A program made the position numbers and the translations under genes. Below are positions 1 through 8,021 of a DNA stretch of 37,788 nt, one piece after another. Origin of the DNA: Verrucomicrobia bacterium GWF2_51_19 (GTDB lineage: Bacteria; Verrucomicrobiota; Verrucomicrobiia; Opitutales; UBA12508). The stretch lies in contig MIDP01000026.1 of assembly GCA_001831095.1 (NCBI GenBank), forward strand, positions 1-37,788, given 5' to 3'. The notes under the pieces were generated by a model. It was given only the letters and a program-made list of their open reading frames with translations. It did no database searches and was not told the origin of the DNA. Position 1 is the first letter of the stretch. Each line of letters opens with the position of its first letter.

Positions 1-37
1 ACCTTATATTCGCTTATCTTTCGTTTGTTCATCGGCA

Positions 38-111
38 CTAGCAGTATAGTTTATCTTATACTGCTAGTCAAGAGCCAAAATCAATAAGTCGATTTCACCA
101 TTTGGTGAAAT
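38..111. other. Twin perfect palindromes upstream of fliQ
   Basis: Two perfect inverted repeats lie in the region before fliQ. The first has 11-bp arms (ctagcagtata at 38-48 and its complement at 57-67) around an 8-nt loop. The second has 9-bp arms (atttcacca at 92-100 and its complement at 103-111) around 2 nt. Neither has a T-tract directly after it, so neither is a standard intrinsic terminator. They could be operator sites or the end of an upstream transcript. I found no convincing gene in bases 1-269. Confidence 0.5.
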
Positions 112-178
112 TTAAATTAGAACACTCATGACCATGCAGGCGTCAATTAGACAGGCAACGCAACCGATATGACTTATT

Positions 179-196
179 TTTCGCTAATGATTGAGG
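179..196 (+). repeat. Short dispersed repeat, copy 1
   Basis: The 18-mer tttcgctaatgattgagg occurs here and again, identically, at 26036-26053. Shorter matches are at 37693-37705 (same strand) and 22141-22154 (opposite strand). All copies are intergenic. Function unknown. Confidence 0.5.
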
Positions 197-269
197 CCAG
201 CGAGGCCAAACACTTTTGCTTGCGAAATGCAAAAATAGTGTGTATCTTGGTATTTCTCGGGGGTTTTAT

Positions 270-539
270 ATGAATCTTGAGACTGCAGTAAGCATAGTCC
301 AGGGCGTCATTGTGACGTCGATAATGTTGATTGTGCCATTTTTGGGGACGGCGATGGTGATTGGCATCGCTGTGAGTATTTTTCAGACAGTGACGAGCAT
401 ACAAGACCAGACTTTGACCTTTGTGCCAAAGTTGGTCATTTTGGGGGCAATCATATTTCTGGCCTCGCACTGGGCCTTGCGGGAGTTGATGGAGTTCACC
501 TACATGTGCTTCCAAAAAATTCCAGGAATGGTGCGATGA
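270..539 (+). CDS. fliQ: Flagellar export gate protein FliQ
   Basis: FliQ is one of the small inner-membrane subunits of the FliPQR gate in the flagellar type III export apparatus. The product is 89 residues, the normal length for the family, with two long hydrophobic segments (about residues 12-40 and 50-75) separated by a short polar loop containing TSIQDQTLTFVPK, typical of FliQ. I chose the ATG at 270 rather than an upstream in-frame TTG because it gives the family length and is preceded by a G-rich Shine-Dalgarno-like stretch (cggggg, about 258-263). The stop codon overlaps the fliR start (ATGA, 536-539), which indicates translational coupling. fliP is not in the window; if linked, it would lie upstream of base 1. 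Confidence 0.95.
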   Translation: MNLETAVSIVQGVIVTSIMLIVPFLGTAMVIGIAVSIFQTVTSIQDQTLTFVPKLVILGAIIFLASHWALRELMEFTYMCFQKIPGMVR

Positions 540-1300
540 CGTTTCCTATTGAAGATATCTACTTGACCATCATTGGATCATTGCGAACCGTCGGTGTTTT
601 TATCATGATACCGGTGTTTGCTGGCAGAATGATACCGAGTCGCGTGCGGGTATTTTTGGCTCTATTGATGGGAGTGCTGATTCTGCCAACGTTGCAGGGA
701 AAGGGTCTATTGCCGCCGACATTTGCCGACCTGACGATTGCTTTTATGAAAGAGATCATCGTTGGATTGATGATGGGTTTTGCGATTCACATGGTGTTTT
801 TCGCGGTGGAATTCGGGGGTGAGATCATGGCATCGGAAATCAGCCTGACGCGTGGGTCGACGTTTGACCTTCAGACGCACGAGCACCGTTCGGGAATTGC
901 CCTATTACTCTTCAACTTTGCCATGCTGCTCTTCTTCATAACAGGCATGCACAGAGAGATGCTGTATGCAATTGTAAAGAGCTATGAATGTGTACCTTAC
1001 GGTCTTTTCGGCAACGGTTTTGGAAACATCGAACTGATTCTAAAAGCAACCTCAAACGTCTTTCTCCTGGGCGTCAGAATGGCGGCCCCGATGATTGCTC
1101 TAAACTTCGTTGTCACAGTGACTTTTGCAATCTTGGGAAAAGCAGCTCCCAACTTCAATGTGTTTGTAGTCAGTTTTGCCGCTCGCATTTTGGCAGGATT
1201 AATGCTATTATCTCTAGTTGTGGGACTCCTGACACAATACATCCTCACGGATATGCGCCAGGGCCCAACACTTATGCTGAAATTTTTACTGAGAGAATAG
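536..1300 (+). CDS. fliR: Flagellar export gate protein FliR
   Basis: FliR is a polytopic membrane subunit of the flagellar export gate that assembles with FliP and FliQ. The product has 254 residues, close to the usual 255-265, with about six hydrophobic segments spread over the whole length and a family-like C-terminal end. The start is set by the ATGA overlap with fliQ; a longer reading from 506 would run deep into fliQ and is not needed. The fliQ-fliR-flhB-flhA order is standard for flagellar loci. Downstream, the operon is interrupted by palindromic element A1 before flhB, which separates genes that in other genomes are nearly adjacent. Confidence 0.95.
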   Translation: MTFPIEDIYLTIIGSLRTVGVFIMIPVFAGRMIPSRVRVFLALLMGVLILPTLQGKGLLPPTFADLTIAFMKEIIVGLMMGFAIHMVFFAVEFGGEIMASEISLTRGSTFDLQTHEHRSGIALLLFNFAMLLFFITGMHREMLYAIVKSYECVPYGLFGNGFGNIELILKATSNVFLLGVRMAAPMIALNFVVTVTFAILGKAAPNFNVFVVSFAARILAGLMLLSLVVGLLTQYILTDMRQGPTLMLKFLLRE

Positions 1301-1313
1301 GAAAACCAGAGAG

Positions 1314-1438
1314 TAAAAGACCTTCGCGAAAGGGCCTATAGCCAGGCCCGAGGAGTGAGGGCGACGGGAGCGTACGTTGGTACGTGACCTAGCCCGAGCG
1401 ACGAGAACGACGCTATAGGTCTTTTTCCATCGTTCTTA
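1314..1438. repeat. Family A palindromic element, copy A1
   Basis: This 125-bp non-coding element fills the fliR-flhB gap. It begins taaaagacc and ends ttctta, has the centre cgtacgttggtacg (about 1371-1384) and shares the core aggcccgaggagtgagggcga with A2 and A3 apart from single changes. Its terminal arms have diverged more than those of A2 and A3. It ends 5 bp before the flhB ATG. Confidence 0.85.
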
Positions 1439-1443
1439 AGATT

Positions 1444-2547
1444 ATGGCGGACGAAAGCAACAAGACAGAGCAACCAACAGGAAAGCGCATCGATGAAATG
1501 CGCGGTAAGGGGCAATTCCCAAAAGCCCAGGAGATCAACATTGTTTTCACCCTTGCGGCTGTTTTCACGATTTTCGTCTTTAGCGGCAAGGAGAAGGGCA
1601 TGCAAATTTACATGTATGCCAGGAACATTTTTTCGAGTCTCGCCGACATACAGATCACGGAAGAGAGCGCCTTGGTGATCTTTTCTGACATGGTGCTTTT
1701 TACGGGGGAAATAATCCTTCCCTTGCTCTTTTGGTGTACGCTTGCGGCGATACTTGCCGGCGGGCTGCAATCGCATTTTCACATGTCGAATGACAGACTG
1801 GGCATCAAGTTTGAAAACATCAATATCGTCAAGGGCTTTCAAAAGTTGTTTTCGTTTTCAAAGTTTGTCCAGGTGGGTATCGACATGCTCAAAGTGTTGG
1901 CGATTGGCCTGATCATTTACGGCGCGTTGGTACAGATCCGTCACGATCCGATCTTTTACACGCCCGTCCCAGTGGGTCACGTTGGCGAATTTCTGCTAAA
2001 AATCTTACTGATGATGCTTGTACGCTTGATTGGTGCGATTGGCGTGATTGCGGCCATTCACTACATTTACCATTTCAACAAGCACAAAAAAGAGAGCATG
2101 ATGACGCGCGAAGAGGTCCGCGAAGAGCACAAGGCGTCTCAAGGTGACCCGAAGATCAAGATGGCGCAGCGAAAATTGGCCCTGCGGCTGATTCAAAAGC
2201 AGATGCTTCACGAGATTCCTGTGTCGGACGTCGTCGTGACGAACCCAACGCACTACGCGGTTGCACTCAAGTACGAACGCGGAAAGGACAAGGCTCCCAT
2301 CATCGTCGCAAAGGGCGAAAATCGCTTGGCCCTCCTGATCAAGCGCATCGCAAAGGAAAACAACGTCCCCATCGTTGAAAACAAGGTTGTCGCCCGCGTG
2401 CTCTACCGCATGGGCCAAGTCGGCCTCCCTGTCCCCTCCGAGCTCTACGAAGTGGTCGCAAACATCCTCTCCTTCGTCTACCGCACCTACAAATCTTACT
2501 TTTATTACCTGAAATTCCGCCGTGAAGAACAAGCAAATCAACGTTAA
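1444..2547 (+). CDS. flhB: Flagellar export substrate-specificity switch FlhB
   Basis: FlhB is the membrane protein that switches the flagellar export machine from rod/hook to filament substrates after self-cleavage. The product has 367 residues, with four hydrophobic segments (roughly 35-47, 78-107, 145-163 and 184-210) and a soluble C-terminal domain. The autocleavage motif NPTH is present at residues 267-270, within VVVTNPTHYAVALKY, so the protein should be cleavage competent. The N-terminus carries the usual DESNKTEQPTGKR polar stretch. The ATG lies 5 bp after repeat element A1 and no Shine-Dalgarno sequence is visible between them, so it is not clear how initiation works. Element C1 separates it from flhA. 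Confidence 0.96.
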   Translation: MADESNKTEQPTGKRIDEMRGKGQFPKAQEINIVFTLAAVFTIFVFSGKEKGMQIYMYARNIFSSLADIQITEESALVIFSDMVLFTGEIILPLLFWCTLAAILAGGLQSHFHMSNDRLGIKFENINIVKGFQKLFSFSKFVQVGIDMLKVLAIGLIIYGALVQIRHDPIFYTPVPVGHVGEFLLKILLMMLVRLIGAIGVIAAIHYIYHFNKHKKESMMTREEVREEHKASQGDPKIKMAQRKLALRLIQKQMLHEIPVSDVVVTNPTHYAVALKYERGKDKAPIIVAKGENRLALLIKRIAKENNVPIVENKVVARVLYRMGQVGLPVPSELYEVVANILSFVYRTYKSYFYYLKFRREEQANQR

Positions 2548-2560
2548 GCGGGAGGTCTTT

Positions 2561-2662
2561 TCGGGAAACCTTTTTTATAGAATAAAAAAGGCTTCCCGAA
2601 CCCTTCCAAAAAACACTTTTTAAGCGAAACACAGAAAATACTCCGTATTTTTGTATTTCGCT
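2561..2662. repeat. Family C two-hairpin element, copy C1
   Basis: This complete copy lies between flhB and flhA. Hairpin 1 has 18-bp arms (2561-2578 and 2582-2599, one G-U type mismatch) around a 3-nt loop. A linker containing cccttccaaaaaacacttttt follows, then hairpin 2 (about 2623-2662, arms agcgaaacaca.../...tgtatttcgct). The same two-part unit recurs inverted at 14521-14620. The element is inside a co-directional flagellar operon, so it is probably transcribed. Confidence 0.85.
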
Positions 2663-2671
2663 AGAAGCAAT

Positions 2672-4879
2672 ATGGCTAATACTATTAACAAAATCGAAGA
2701 AAAGGCAATGAGTGCGCAACAGGCGCAGGGATTGGCGCGTATTCTGAAAAATACCGACCTGGCTGTCACCTTCGGCCTGTTTGGCATAGTCTTGTTGTTG
2801 GTTTTGCCTGTGACGCCCATGCTCCTAGACTTGTTGCTGGTAGTGAGCATCGGTATATCGCTATTGGTTTTGCTGATCGTCATTTACCTCAAAGAGCCCT
2901 CCGAGTTTTCCGTCTTTCCGACGCTCCTGCTCGCCATCACGCTGTATCGATTGGGGCTGAACGTGGCCAGTACGCGACTCATTTTGCTCGACGGTTTTGC
3001 GGGCAACGTCATCAACGCCTTTGGCAACTTCGTGGTTCGCGGCGATTACGTTGTGGGAGCGGTCGTGTTTTTGATTCTCGTGGTCATCAATTTTGTTGTC
3101 ATCACGAAAGGTTCTGGACGCATTGCAGAAGTCGCTGCCCGATTCACTTTGGACGCGATGCCAGGCAAGCAGATGGCGATCGATGCCGAGTTGAATTCAG
3201 GAATCATCAACGAGATTGAGGCCAACGAGCGTCGCCTAAAGATCCAGAAAGAAGCGGACTTTTACGGCTCCATGGACGGTGCCAGCAAGTTCGTCCGCGG
3301 TGATGCCGTTGCTGGCATTTTAATCACGTTGATCAACGTCATTGGCGGTATCGCCATCGGTGTCTTTCAAAAAGGCCTGCCCTTGGAGGAATCCCTACAC
3401 AAGTACACATTACTCTCGATCGGTGACGGCCTCGTTTCGCAAATCCCGGCCCTGATCGTTTCCGTTGGCGCCGGTATTCTGGTCACGCGCACGAGCGAAG
3501 GCACGAATTTGGGTCAACACCTCGGTAAACAGATCATTTTGTACCCGCGAGCGGTTGGAGTTGCAGCTGTCATGATGATGATTTTTGCCCTCTTCCCTGG
3601 CATGCCTGGATTTCCGTTTGGAGCGTTTGCCGTCTTTTTGGCGATCGTCGCTTATTATTTGAAGAAGAACGGTATGGGTCAAAATAGGAGCTATCAGGAC
3701 CTCGAAGATGCACTGGCCGGCAAAGAGTCAAAGCAAGAAGAGTCCAGCAAGCTCGCCGACGCCGCGCCGACATCGGGATCGGTCTCTGACCTCGAAAAGA
3801 TGATCAAGGTAGAGCCGTTCACCATCGAGCTGGGTTATGGATTATTGAGCTTGGCCGACCGTCAAGAGCAGGGGGAGCTCTTGGAACGCATTACGGGTGT
3901 CCGGCAAAAGTTTGCCCGCGACATGGGTGTGATCTTGCCCCCAATTGCCGTTAAAGACAACCTCGAGCTCGGTAACCATCAATACGCTTTTCTACTACGC
4001 AACCGCGAATTGAAGAGGGGAGAGCTCATGCCGCATCGGTTCTTGGCGATGAATGTCAATGACAGCACGTACGAGATTCACGGTTCTGAGACCGTTGAGC
4101 CTGTCTTCGGTCTCAAGGCGTACTGGATCACGGAAGACGAGAAGACGCGCGCCGAAATGAACGGTTACACGGTTGTCGACGCCTCCTCTGTCCTGATCAC
4201 CCACCTCTCGGAAACGCTGAAAGAGTCGGCTGACCTCCTCATCGAACGCGAAGATGTCCAAAAGCTAATCGAGCTGACCAAGGAAAAGAACCCCACACTC
4301 GTCAGCGAGCTCATCCCGGAGCACGTCAACGTTGGCCTCATTCAACGCGTCCTGCAGAACCTCTTGCACGAGAAGATCAGCATCAAGAATTTTTCGATTA
4401 TTTTGGAGACAATAGGGGACTTTGTCGCTTATACTAAGAACCCAGATGAGCTCTCTGAACAAGTCCGTCGGCGTCTCGGGGTGTACTTCATTCAAAATTT
4501 TGAAACCGAAGGCCACATCCTCAAGGCACTGACCCTCGACCCTCGACTGGAACAAACGCTTATGGCACAAGTCAAGAAAACACAATTCGACGTCGTGCTG
4601 ATGATGGACCCCGTGTTGACCCAAAAGCTGCTCCAAGATATGACACCGCGTATCCAAGACATGGCTGAACAAGGCATGGAGCCAGTACTGATCACGACAG
4701 CGGAATTGCGGCTAGCGTTCAAGCGTTTCTTTGAGCCGAGCTTCCAGAAGTTGAACGTCCTTTCCTACCAAGAGCTTCCCAATAACATTCAAATCCAAAA
4801 CGTGGGCATTCTAGCCAACCCGCTCGACAACATCGCCGATGTTGCTAAGCGGAAGGTCGCCGTGCCCGCAATAAATTAA
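2672..4879 (+). CDS. flhA: Flagellar export protein FlhA
   Basis: FlhA is the largest export-gate subunit, a proton-driven transporter whose cytoplasmic ring docks chaperone-substrate complexes. With the start at 2672 the product has 735 residues, slightly longer than the usual 690-700. The N-terminal half holds about eight hydrophobic segments and the conserved stretch RLGLNVASTRLILL plus GDAVAGILITLINVIGG of the FHIPEP family. The C-terminal half is the soluble domain. The frame opens with a TTG at 2651 inside element C1, which I rejected. ATG 2672 (agaag upstream) and ATG 2708 (aaaagg upstream) are both possible. The gene follows element C1 and precedes flhF by 4 nt. Confidence 0.95.
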   Translation: MANTINKIEEKAMSAQQAQGLARILKNTDLAVTFGLFGIVLLLVLPVTPMLLDLLLVVSIGISLLVLLIVIYLKEPSEFSVFPTLLLAITLYRLGLNVASTRLILLDGFAGNVINAFGNFVVRGDYVVGAVVFLILVVINFVVITKGSGRIAEVAARFTLDAMPGKQMAIDAELNSGIINEIEANERRLKIQKEADFYGSMDGASKFVRGDAVAGILITLINVIGGIAIGVFQKGLPLEESLHKYTLLSIGDGLVSQIPALIVSVGAGILVTRTSEGTNLGQHLGKQIILYPRAVGVAAVMMMIFALFPGMPGFPFGAFAVFLAIVAYYLKKNGMGQNRSYQDLEDALAGKESKQEESSKLADAAPTSGSVSDLEKMIKVEPFTIELGYGLLSLADRQEQGELLERITGVRQKFARDMGVILPPIAVKDNLELGNHQYAFLLRNRELKRGELMPHRFLAMNVNDSTYEIHGSETVEPVFGLKAYWITEDEKTRAEMNGYTVVDASSVLITHLSETLKESADLLIEREDVQKLIELTKEKNPTLVSELIPEHVNVGLIQRVLQNLLHEKISIKNFSIILETIGDFVAYTKNPDELSEQVRRRLGVYFIQNFETEGHILKALTLDPRLEQTLMAQVKKTQFDVVLMMDPVLTQKLLQDMTPRIQDMAEQGMEPVLITTAELRLAFKRFFEPSFQKLNVLSYQELPNNIQIQNVGILANPLDNIADVAKRKVAVPAIN

Positions 4880-4883
4880 CAAT

Positions 4884-6032
4884 ATGACTACACCTAATCC
4901 TGCTGCTTTAGAGGGACGCAAATTCCGGTTTGTCGTCAAGTCGGCTGACGAAGCCGTCCGCCTTATACGTGAACATTTGGGAGAAACGGCCAAAGTTTTG
5001 TCGGTCAACCAAATTCAGGGAAAGGGCCTGGCGCGCTTTGTCGCATCTCCGCGGCTGGAAGTCATTGCAACGGTCCCAAAGGCAGAGCCCAAGGTGGCGG
5101 CACCAGCACCGACTCCAGCGCCCGTCACAGAAAAGAAAACAGAAGTGGCCGCCGTCAAAGAGACCTACGAAAACGCATCGAAGGCATTTGAGAAGATTTC
5201 CAAAGAGGCAAATTTCAGCAAAGACAACAACCTCAAAAACTTCGACAAAGATGATCGCCTCATCCGCGACGCTATCACGCAGCAAAAGAGTCTGGAAAAG
5301 GTCCTCGAAAAGGTCGGCTTTGACACCTCTCTATTGGCCAGCTTTAAGAGTCTCAAGCATTGGGATACCCTCAAACAGCAGTCGATCAGCCACGGTCTTA
5401 TGGAAGTCGCCGACTACCTCCACAACGAGTACAAGGGCCTCCAGCACCGCCCGCTCGGCAAGCGCATTGCCTTTATAGGTACTCCGGGAGCGGGCAAAAC
5501 GACAGCCCTCTGTAAACAGTTGTCGCAAGAAGTCTTTCTCAATCAAAAGAAGGTCCAGGTCTTGAGGCTCGAGAGCGACGTGGCTGACATCAACGATTCC
5601 CTCTTCATTTTCTGCGACGTTCTCGGCGTCAAAGTTTTCCGCGAGGGCATTGACGCGCAGCACCTCGACAAGAGCCAGTTGCTCTACATCGACACACCTG
5701 GAATCGCCCTGAATGAGGAAGACCGCATTGTGACGCTCCGAAAACAGCTGGACTCATGGGACGTAGACAGCCGTGTTTTGGTCATCAACGGCCTCTATGA
5801 CAGCGCCCAACTCAAACGTCTCTACGACCTCGGTGCAATGTTGCAGGCCACACACGTCGTCCTCACGCACCTCGACGAAGTGAGCAATGCCACCCGACTC
5901 TGGCAATTTGTCCTGCGCGGCGGCCTAACGCCTCTCTTTATCAGCCACGGTCAAAACCTGACGGGAGACTACACCGCCAACGTTGAGGCCTTTCTCAACC
6001 AGAAGACTTTTTCTTCCCTATTGGTAAAATAA
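4884..6032 (+). CDS. flhF: Flagellar SRP-type GTPase FlhF
   Basis: FlhF is an SRP-family GTPase that sets flagellar position and number. The product has 382 residues. An N-terminal basic segment is followed by a Pro/Ala/Lys-rich linker (about 65-95) and an NG GTPase domain. Visible motifs are the P-loop GTPGAGKTT at 199-207, DTPG at 270-273 and the guanine-specificity motif THLDE at 328-332. In many bacteria flhF is followed by the MinD-like ATPase gene flhG/fleN, which stimulates FlhF GTPase activity. Here the next gene, starting directly after the stop codon, is a short membrane protein instead. Confidence 0.92.
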   Translation: MTTPNPAALEGRKFRFVVKSADEAVRLIREHLGETAKVLSVNQIQGKGLARFVASPRLEVIATVPKAEPKVAAPAPTPAPVTEKKTEVAAVKETYENASKAFEKISKEANFSKDNNLKNFDKDDRLIRDAITQQKSLEKVLEKVGFDTSLLASFKSLKHWDTLKQQSISHGLMEVADYLHNEYKGLQHRPLGKRIAFIGTPGAGKTTALCKQLSQEVFLNQKKVQVLRLESDVADINDSLFIFCDVLGVKVFREGIDAQHLDKSQLLYIDTPGIALNEEDRIVTLRKQLDSWDVDSRVLVINGLYDSAQLKRLYDLGAMLQATHVVLTHLDEVSNATRLWQFVLRGGLTPLFISHGQNLTGDYTANVEAFLNQKTFSSLLVK

Positions 6033-6311
6033 ATGGAGAAAATTAATAAATATTTTCTCGTTTTGGGCGGTTTTTTGGGCTTTATCCTGACGTTTATTGT
6101 CAGCTTTTCGGTCGACAATGACATCGTTACCGTCGTGCGAAATTCCACCATTGGTTGCATCGTCGGTGCGGTATTGACGCGTTTTCTGGAGATGATTTTC
6201 TGGTCGGCCGTCCGCTCGTCGTCCGCTCGCAAACAACAGGATCAAAAAACCTTTGAAGAAGTCGAAGCAAAGCCCGCTGCAAAGCCAGAAAAGCCGTCTG
6301 CTAAAAAATGA
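6033..6311 (+). CDS. Small two-helix membrane protein in the flhF-fliA interval
   Basis: I do not recognise this 92-residue product. It has two hydrophobic segments (about residues 7-26 and 36-60, the second with Gly-rich GCIVGAV) and a charged, Lys/Ala/Pro-rich cytoplasmic-looking tail (EAKPAAKPEKPSAKK). Its ATG directly follows the flhF stop codon, so it is almost certainly translated with flhF. It occupies the place where flhG often sits, but has no P-loop and is not an FlhG remnant. A role in flagellar placement or assembly is a guess from position only. Confidence 0.75.
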   Translation: MEKINKYFLVLGGFLGFILTFIVSFSVDNDIVTVVRNSTIGCIVGAVLTRFLEMIFWSAVRSSSARKQQDQKTFEEVEAKPAAKPEKPSAKK

Positions 6312-6313
6312 CA

Positions 6314-6341
6314 TTGCCAAAGCATTGAGAAGAAATATAAT
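6314..6341 (+). promoter_or_regulatory. Sigma-70-like promoter for the fliA-type sigma gene
   Basis: A -35 box TTGCCA (6314-6319, 5 of 6 consensus) and a -10 box TATAAT (6336-6341, 6 of 6) are separated by 16 bp. The predicted transcription start is about 6348, only about 2 nt before the ATG at 6350, so the message may be leaderless. This would give the sigma-mot genes their own promoter within the flagellar block. Confidence 0.55.
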
Positions 6342-6349
6342 TCAAACAA

Positions 6350-7156
6350 ATGGATTCACTCAAACAAAAGCTGTCGATTGCCAGCAGCAGCATTCTCAAA
6401 AGCATACGAGCGGTTGAGGCGTACAGTCTATCCAAGGTTGTTAAAAAGCCCAATTGGGAACTCGTTGACAGCTATTTGCCATTGCTGAAATCGATTGTCG
6501 GCCGCATGCGCATCTACTTTCCAACGACAGTCGACATCGATGACATCTACAGCGTTGCGTTGTCGGGCCTCATTACATCGACTCAGAACTACGACGAAGC
6601 CAAAGGGACCTCTTTTGGAAGTTACGCCGCCCTCAGAATTCGAGGCGCGCTCTTGGATGAATTGCGTCGCATGGATTGGATGCCGCGGGCGGACCGCAGT
6701 TCAACAAAAAAATACCGCAAGGCCGTCGAGTCGCTCGAACAGGAGCTGAAACGACCCGTCACGGATCAAGATATTTGTGAACATTTGAGCCTTTCGGTGG
6801 CAGAGAACGCCCACATGAAGGCCCTCAAGAGGCCCATGGTGTGCATTCCCCTCGACGCTGCACCCAACAACGGTGAAGATGGCGACGTCGCCTCTCTCCA
6901 CGAAATCATCTCCGATGCCACTGAACAAGATGGTCGTGACGTCACCGAAAGTCACGAGCTGATCGACCTCCTCCACGAGCAATTGAACAAGTTGCCAGCC
7001 GTCGCTAAAAAAGTCTTGGCGCTCTACTATTTGGAAGGCTTGCGGCTGTCTGAAATTGCGGAAGTTTTTGATCTGACAGAATCCCGCATCTGCCAAATTC
7101 ACTCCGAGGCCATTCAAAAGCTCCGGCAAAATCTCAAAAAGGTAATGGTGACCTGA
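6350..7156 (+). CDS. fliA: FliA/WhiG-family sigma factor (sigma-28 type)
   Basis: This is an RNA polymerase sigma factor of the motility/sporulation group that normally directs late flagellar genes. The product is 268 residues. Region 2 spans about 35-115 and includes the hallmark RGALLDELRRMDWMPRADRS (residues 98-117). Region 3 follows, and region 4 (about 205-262) holds the helix-turn-helix LSEIAEVFDLTESRICQIH. The position before motA-motB, late flagellar genes, fits FliA. The acidic stretch between regions 3 and 4 (about 165-205) is fairly long. A strong sigma-70-like promoter sits immediately upstream. No FlgM-like anti-sigma gene is recognisable in the window. Confidence 0.93.
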   Translation: MDSLKQKLSIASSSILKSIRAVEAYSLSKVVKKPNWELVDSYLPLLKSIVGRMRIYFPTTVDIDDIYSVALSGLITSTQNYDEAKGTSFGSYAALRIRGALLDELRRMDWMPRADRSSTKKYRKAVESLEQELKRPVTDQDICEHLSLSVAENAHMKALKRPMVCIPLDAAPNNGEDGDVASLHEIISDATEQDGRDVTESHELIDLLHEQLNKLPAVAKKVLALYYLEGLRLSEIAEVFDLTESRICQIHSEAIQKLRQNLKKVMVT

Positions 7157-7157
7157 A

Positions 7158-8021
7158 ATGCTCTTATTTATCGGTTATGTTATTGTTTTGGGCTCCATTT
7201 TGGGCGGTTTCATGATCGCCGGTGGCAATCCCATCCTGCTAATGCACGTGTCGGAATTCGTCGTCATCGGCGGCGTCTCGATCGGCGTGCTGATCATTGC
7301 AAGCCCCAAAGACGTCCTCAATAACGTCATCCGCGACATCAAGGAGGGCTTTTCTGGCGTCAGCGAGACCAAGGATGCCTTTATCGATCTCCTCAAACTG
7401 CTCTATGAAATGTTTATGCTCAGCCGCAGAAATGGCCTCATCGCCCTCGACGAGCACGTGGGATCACCCAAAGACAGCGCCATCTTTACCCGTTACCCGA
7501 CCTTTCTCAAAGAAAAAGAACACGTCGATTTTCTCGTCAACGCACTGAGGCCCCTCATCGATGGCAAAATCAAGCCGGAACAGCTCCACGGCGTCCTCGA
7601 AGAGCAACTCGATGCCATGGAAGAAGAGGCTGGGGCCGGCATCGGCGTCATGAACCTCGTCGGTGACTCCCTGCCAGGCATCGGTATTGTCGCAGCCGTC
7701 TTGGGCATCATCAACACGATGTCTGCCATCGCCGAGGGCCCTGAAAAAGTCGGTGAAAAGGTCGCCGCCGCACTCACGGGCACGTTTTTGGGCGTCTTGG
7801 GCGCTTACGGCTTTGTCAACCCACTTGCCTCACGAGTGAAATTCAACCACCGCATGAAGTTCATGTACTACAAGGTCATGCTCGTCTCCATTTCTGGATT
7901 CGCCAAAGGCCTCGCCCCCCTCATGGCCGTCGAAGTTGCCCGCCGCAGTCTCGACAAGGCTATTCAACCTGAGGCCAGCGAGCTCGAGGAGATGATGAAG
8001 AGCCTCGGTAAAAAACAATAA
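7158..8021 (+). CDS. motA: Flagellar stator protein MotA
   Basis: MotA is the proton-channel stator subunit that generates torque against FliG. The product has 287 residues and four hydrophobic segments. The functionally important residues are in the family positions: Arg90 and a Glu at 99 in the cytoplasmic loop, and the channel prolines Pro173 (SLPGIG) and Pro222 (FVNPLA), the same numbering as in E. coli. It starts one base after the sigma factor stop codon. Its stop codon TAA (8019-8021) is also the first three bases of palindromic element B1, so this element forms the gene's end. Elements B1 and A2 together push motB 288 bp away. Confidence 0.95.
   Translation: MLLFIGYVIVLGSILGGFMIAGGNPILLMHVSEFVVIGGVSIGVLIIASPKDVLNNVIRDIKEGFSGVSETKDAFIDLLKLLYEMFMLSRRNGLIALDEHVGSPKDSAIFTRYPTFLKEKEHVDFLVNALRPLIDGKIKPEQLHGVLEEQLDAMEEEAGAGIGVMNLVGDSLPGIGIVAAVLGIINTMSAIAEGPEKVGEKVAAALTGTFLGVLGAYGFVNPLASRVKFNHRMKFMYYKVMLVSISGFAKGLAPLMAVEVARRSLDKAIQPEASELEEMMKSLGKKQ

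Noticed and set aside
1-87. An open frame at the left edge that could be the tail of fliP
   Set aside because: The translation (28 residues before a stop) does not resemble the FliP C-terminus, and it runs through a perfect palindrome. I leave the region non-coding.
1314-1438. Palindromic elements as ordinary intrinsic terminators
   Set aside because: They occur inside operons, have long complex interiors and mostly lack a T-run at the right place. Only the hairpin at 30876-30914 looks like a true terminator.
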